From assembly GCA_964403185.1 (NCBI GenBank), contig CAYOFK010000177.1:1-5037 (forward strand): a stretch of DNA of 5,037 nucleotides, read 5' to 3'. The translations under genes were made by a program, and so were the position numbers. Shown in pieces: positions 5,008-5,037 of this stretch. Numbering within the stretch: position 1 is the first letter of the stretch; every line of letters begins with the position of its first letter. Source of the stretch: CAYOFK01 sp964403185. Its GTDB lineage: Bacteria > Bacteroidota > Bacteroidia > Bacteroidales > VadinHA17. The notes below the pieces were generated by a model that saw nothing but the letters and a program-made list of their open reading frames with translations, searched no databases and was not told the origin of the DNA.

Positions 5008-5037
5008 ATGCTTATGGCTTATGTAAGAATCTGGTTG
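5008..5037 (+). CDS. Putative IS200-like / REP-associated tyrosine transposase, N-terminus only
   Basis: Ten codons run to the right edge, reading MLMAYVRIWL. Two starts are possible: ATG at 5008 or ATG at 5014. I favour 5014 (MAYVRIWL), because Bacteroidota IS200-like transposases commonly open with M-x-Y-V-[KR]-[IV]-W-[ILV], as I recall, followed by a His-containing strand. The catalytic HUH and Tyr motifs would lie beyond the window and cannot be checked. An in-frame stop at 4993-4995 excludes an upstream extension. Context supports the call: REP hairpins in inverted pairs lie directly upstream, and RAYT genes are typically flanked by the REPs they act on. No TAnnTTTG promoter or Shine-Dalgarno site is visible, which would suit a poorly expressed, tightly controlled transposase. 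With ten residues the call remains tentative. Confidence 0.5.
   Translation, partial: MLMAYVRIWL

Noticed and set aside
5010..5023. Tandem 7-base repeat GCTTATG
   Set aside because: It overlaps the alternative start codons of the putative transposase and is short enough to be chance.

Overview
The window looks like chromosomal DNA of a Bacteroidota member, probably of the Bacteroidales/Marinilabiliales type. The evidence is a Rex protein of Bacteroidota flavour, a long secreted M14 zinc peptidase of the kind common in that phylum, Bacteroidota-type promoter elements (TTG, about 19-20 bases, TAnnTTTG) with no clear Shine-Dalgarno sites, and an intergenic region full of short palindromes. The phylum call is inference from sequence character; no search was run.

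Layout. Bases 1-608 hold the 3' part of rex (redox-sensing repressor, + strand), cut by the left edge. It converges on a small outer-membrane beta-barrel gene (709-1167, - strand) that has its own good promoter at 1193-1222. A 209-base gap then leads to a large, apparently monocistronic gene (1377-3977, - strand). It encodes an exported 866-residue M14 zinc carboxypeptidase-like protein with a C-terminal class I glutamine-amidotransferase-like domain that appears to have lost its nucleophile. Its promoter is probably at 4002-4034.

The right-hand fifth (3978-5007) has no convincing complete gene and is the most interesting part. After a 10-base-period repeat (4081-4130) come two related composite repeat elements, A (4134-4441) and B (4711-4998). 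Each is bounded by inverted GGGCTAAAGCCC-type palindromes, and they share a 141-base core that is identical at 133 positions with no gaps. Each element carries REP-like hairpins preceded, on the proper strand, by CTAAC and arranged in inverted pairs. Between A and B lies a spacer with three further strong hairpins. Immediately after element B an open frame starts (5008 or 5014) and runs off the window. Its first residues, MAYVRIWL, resemble the beginning of Bacteroidota IS200-like / REP-associated tyrosine transposases (RAYTs).

The likely picture is a RAYT gene flanked by the REP/BIME sequences it mobilises, inserted upstream of a housekeeping-like secreted peptidase gene. The three left-hand genes look like ordinary core or semi-core genes, and nothing in the sequence links their functions.
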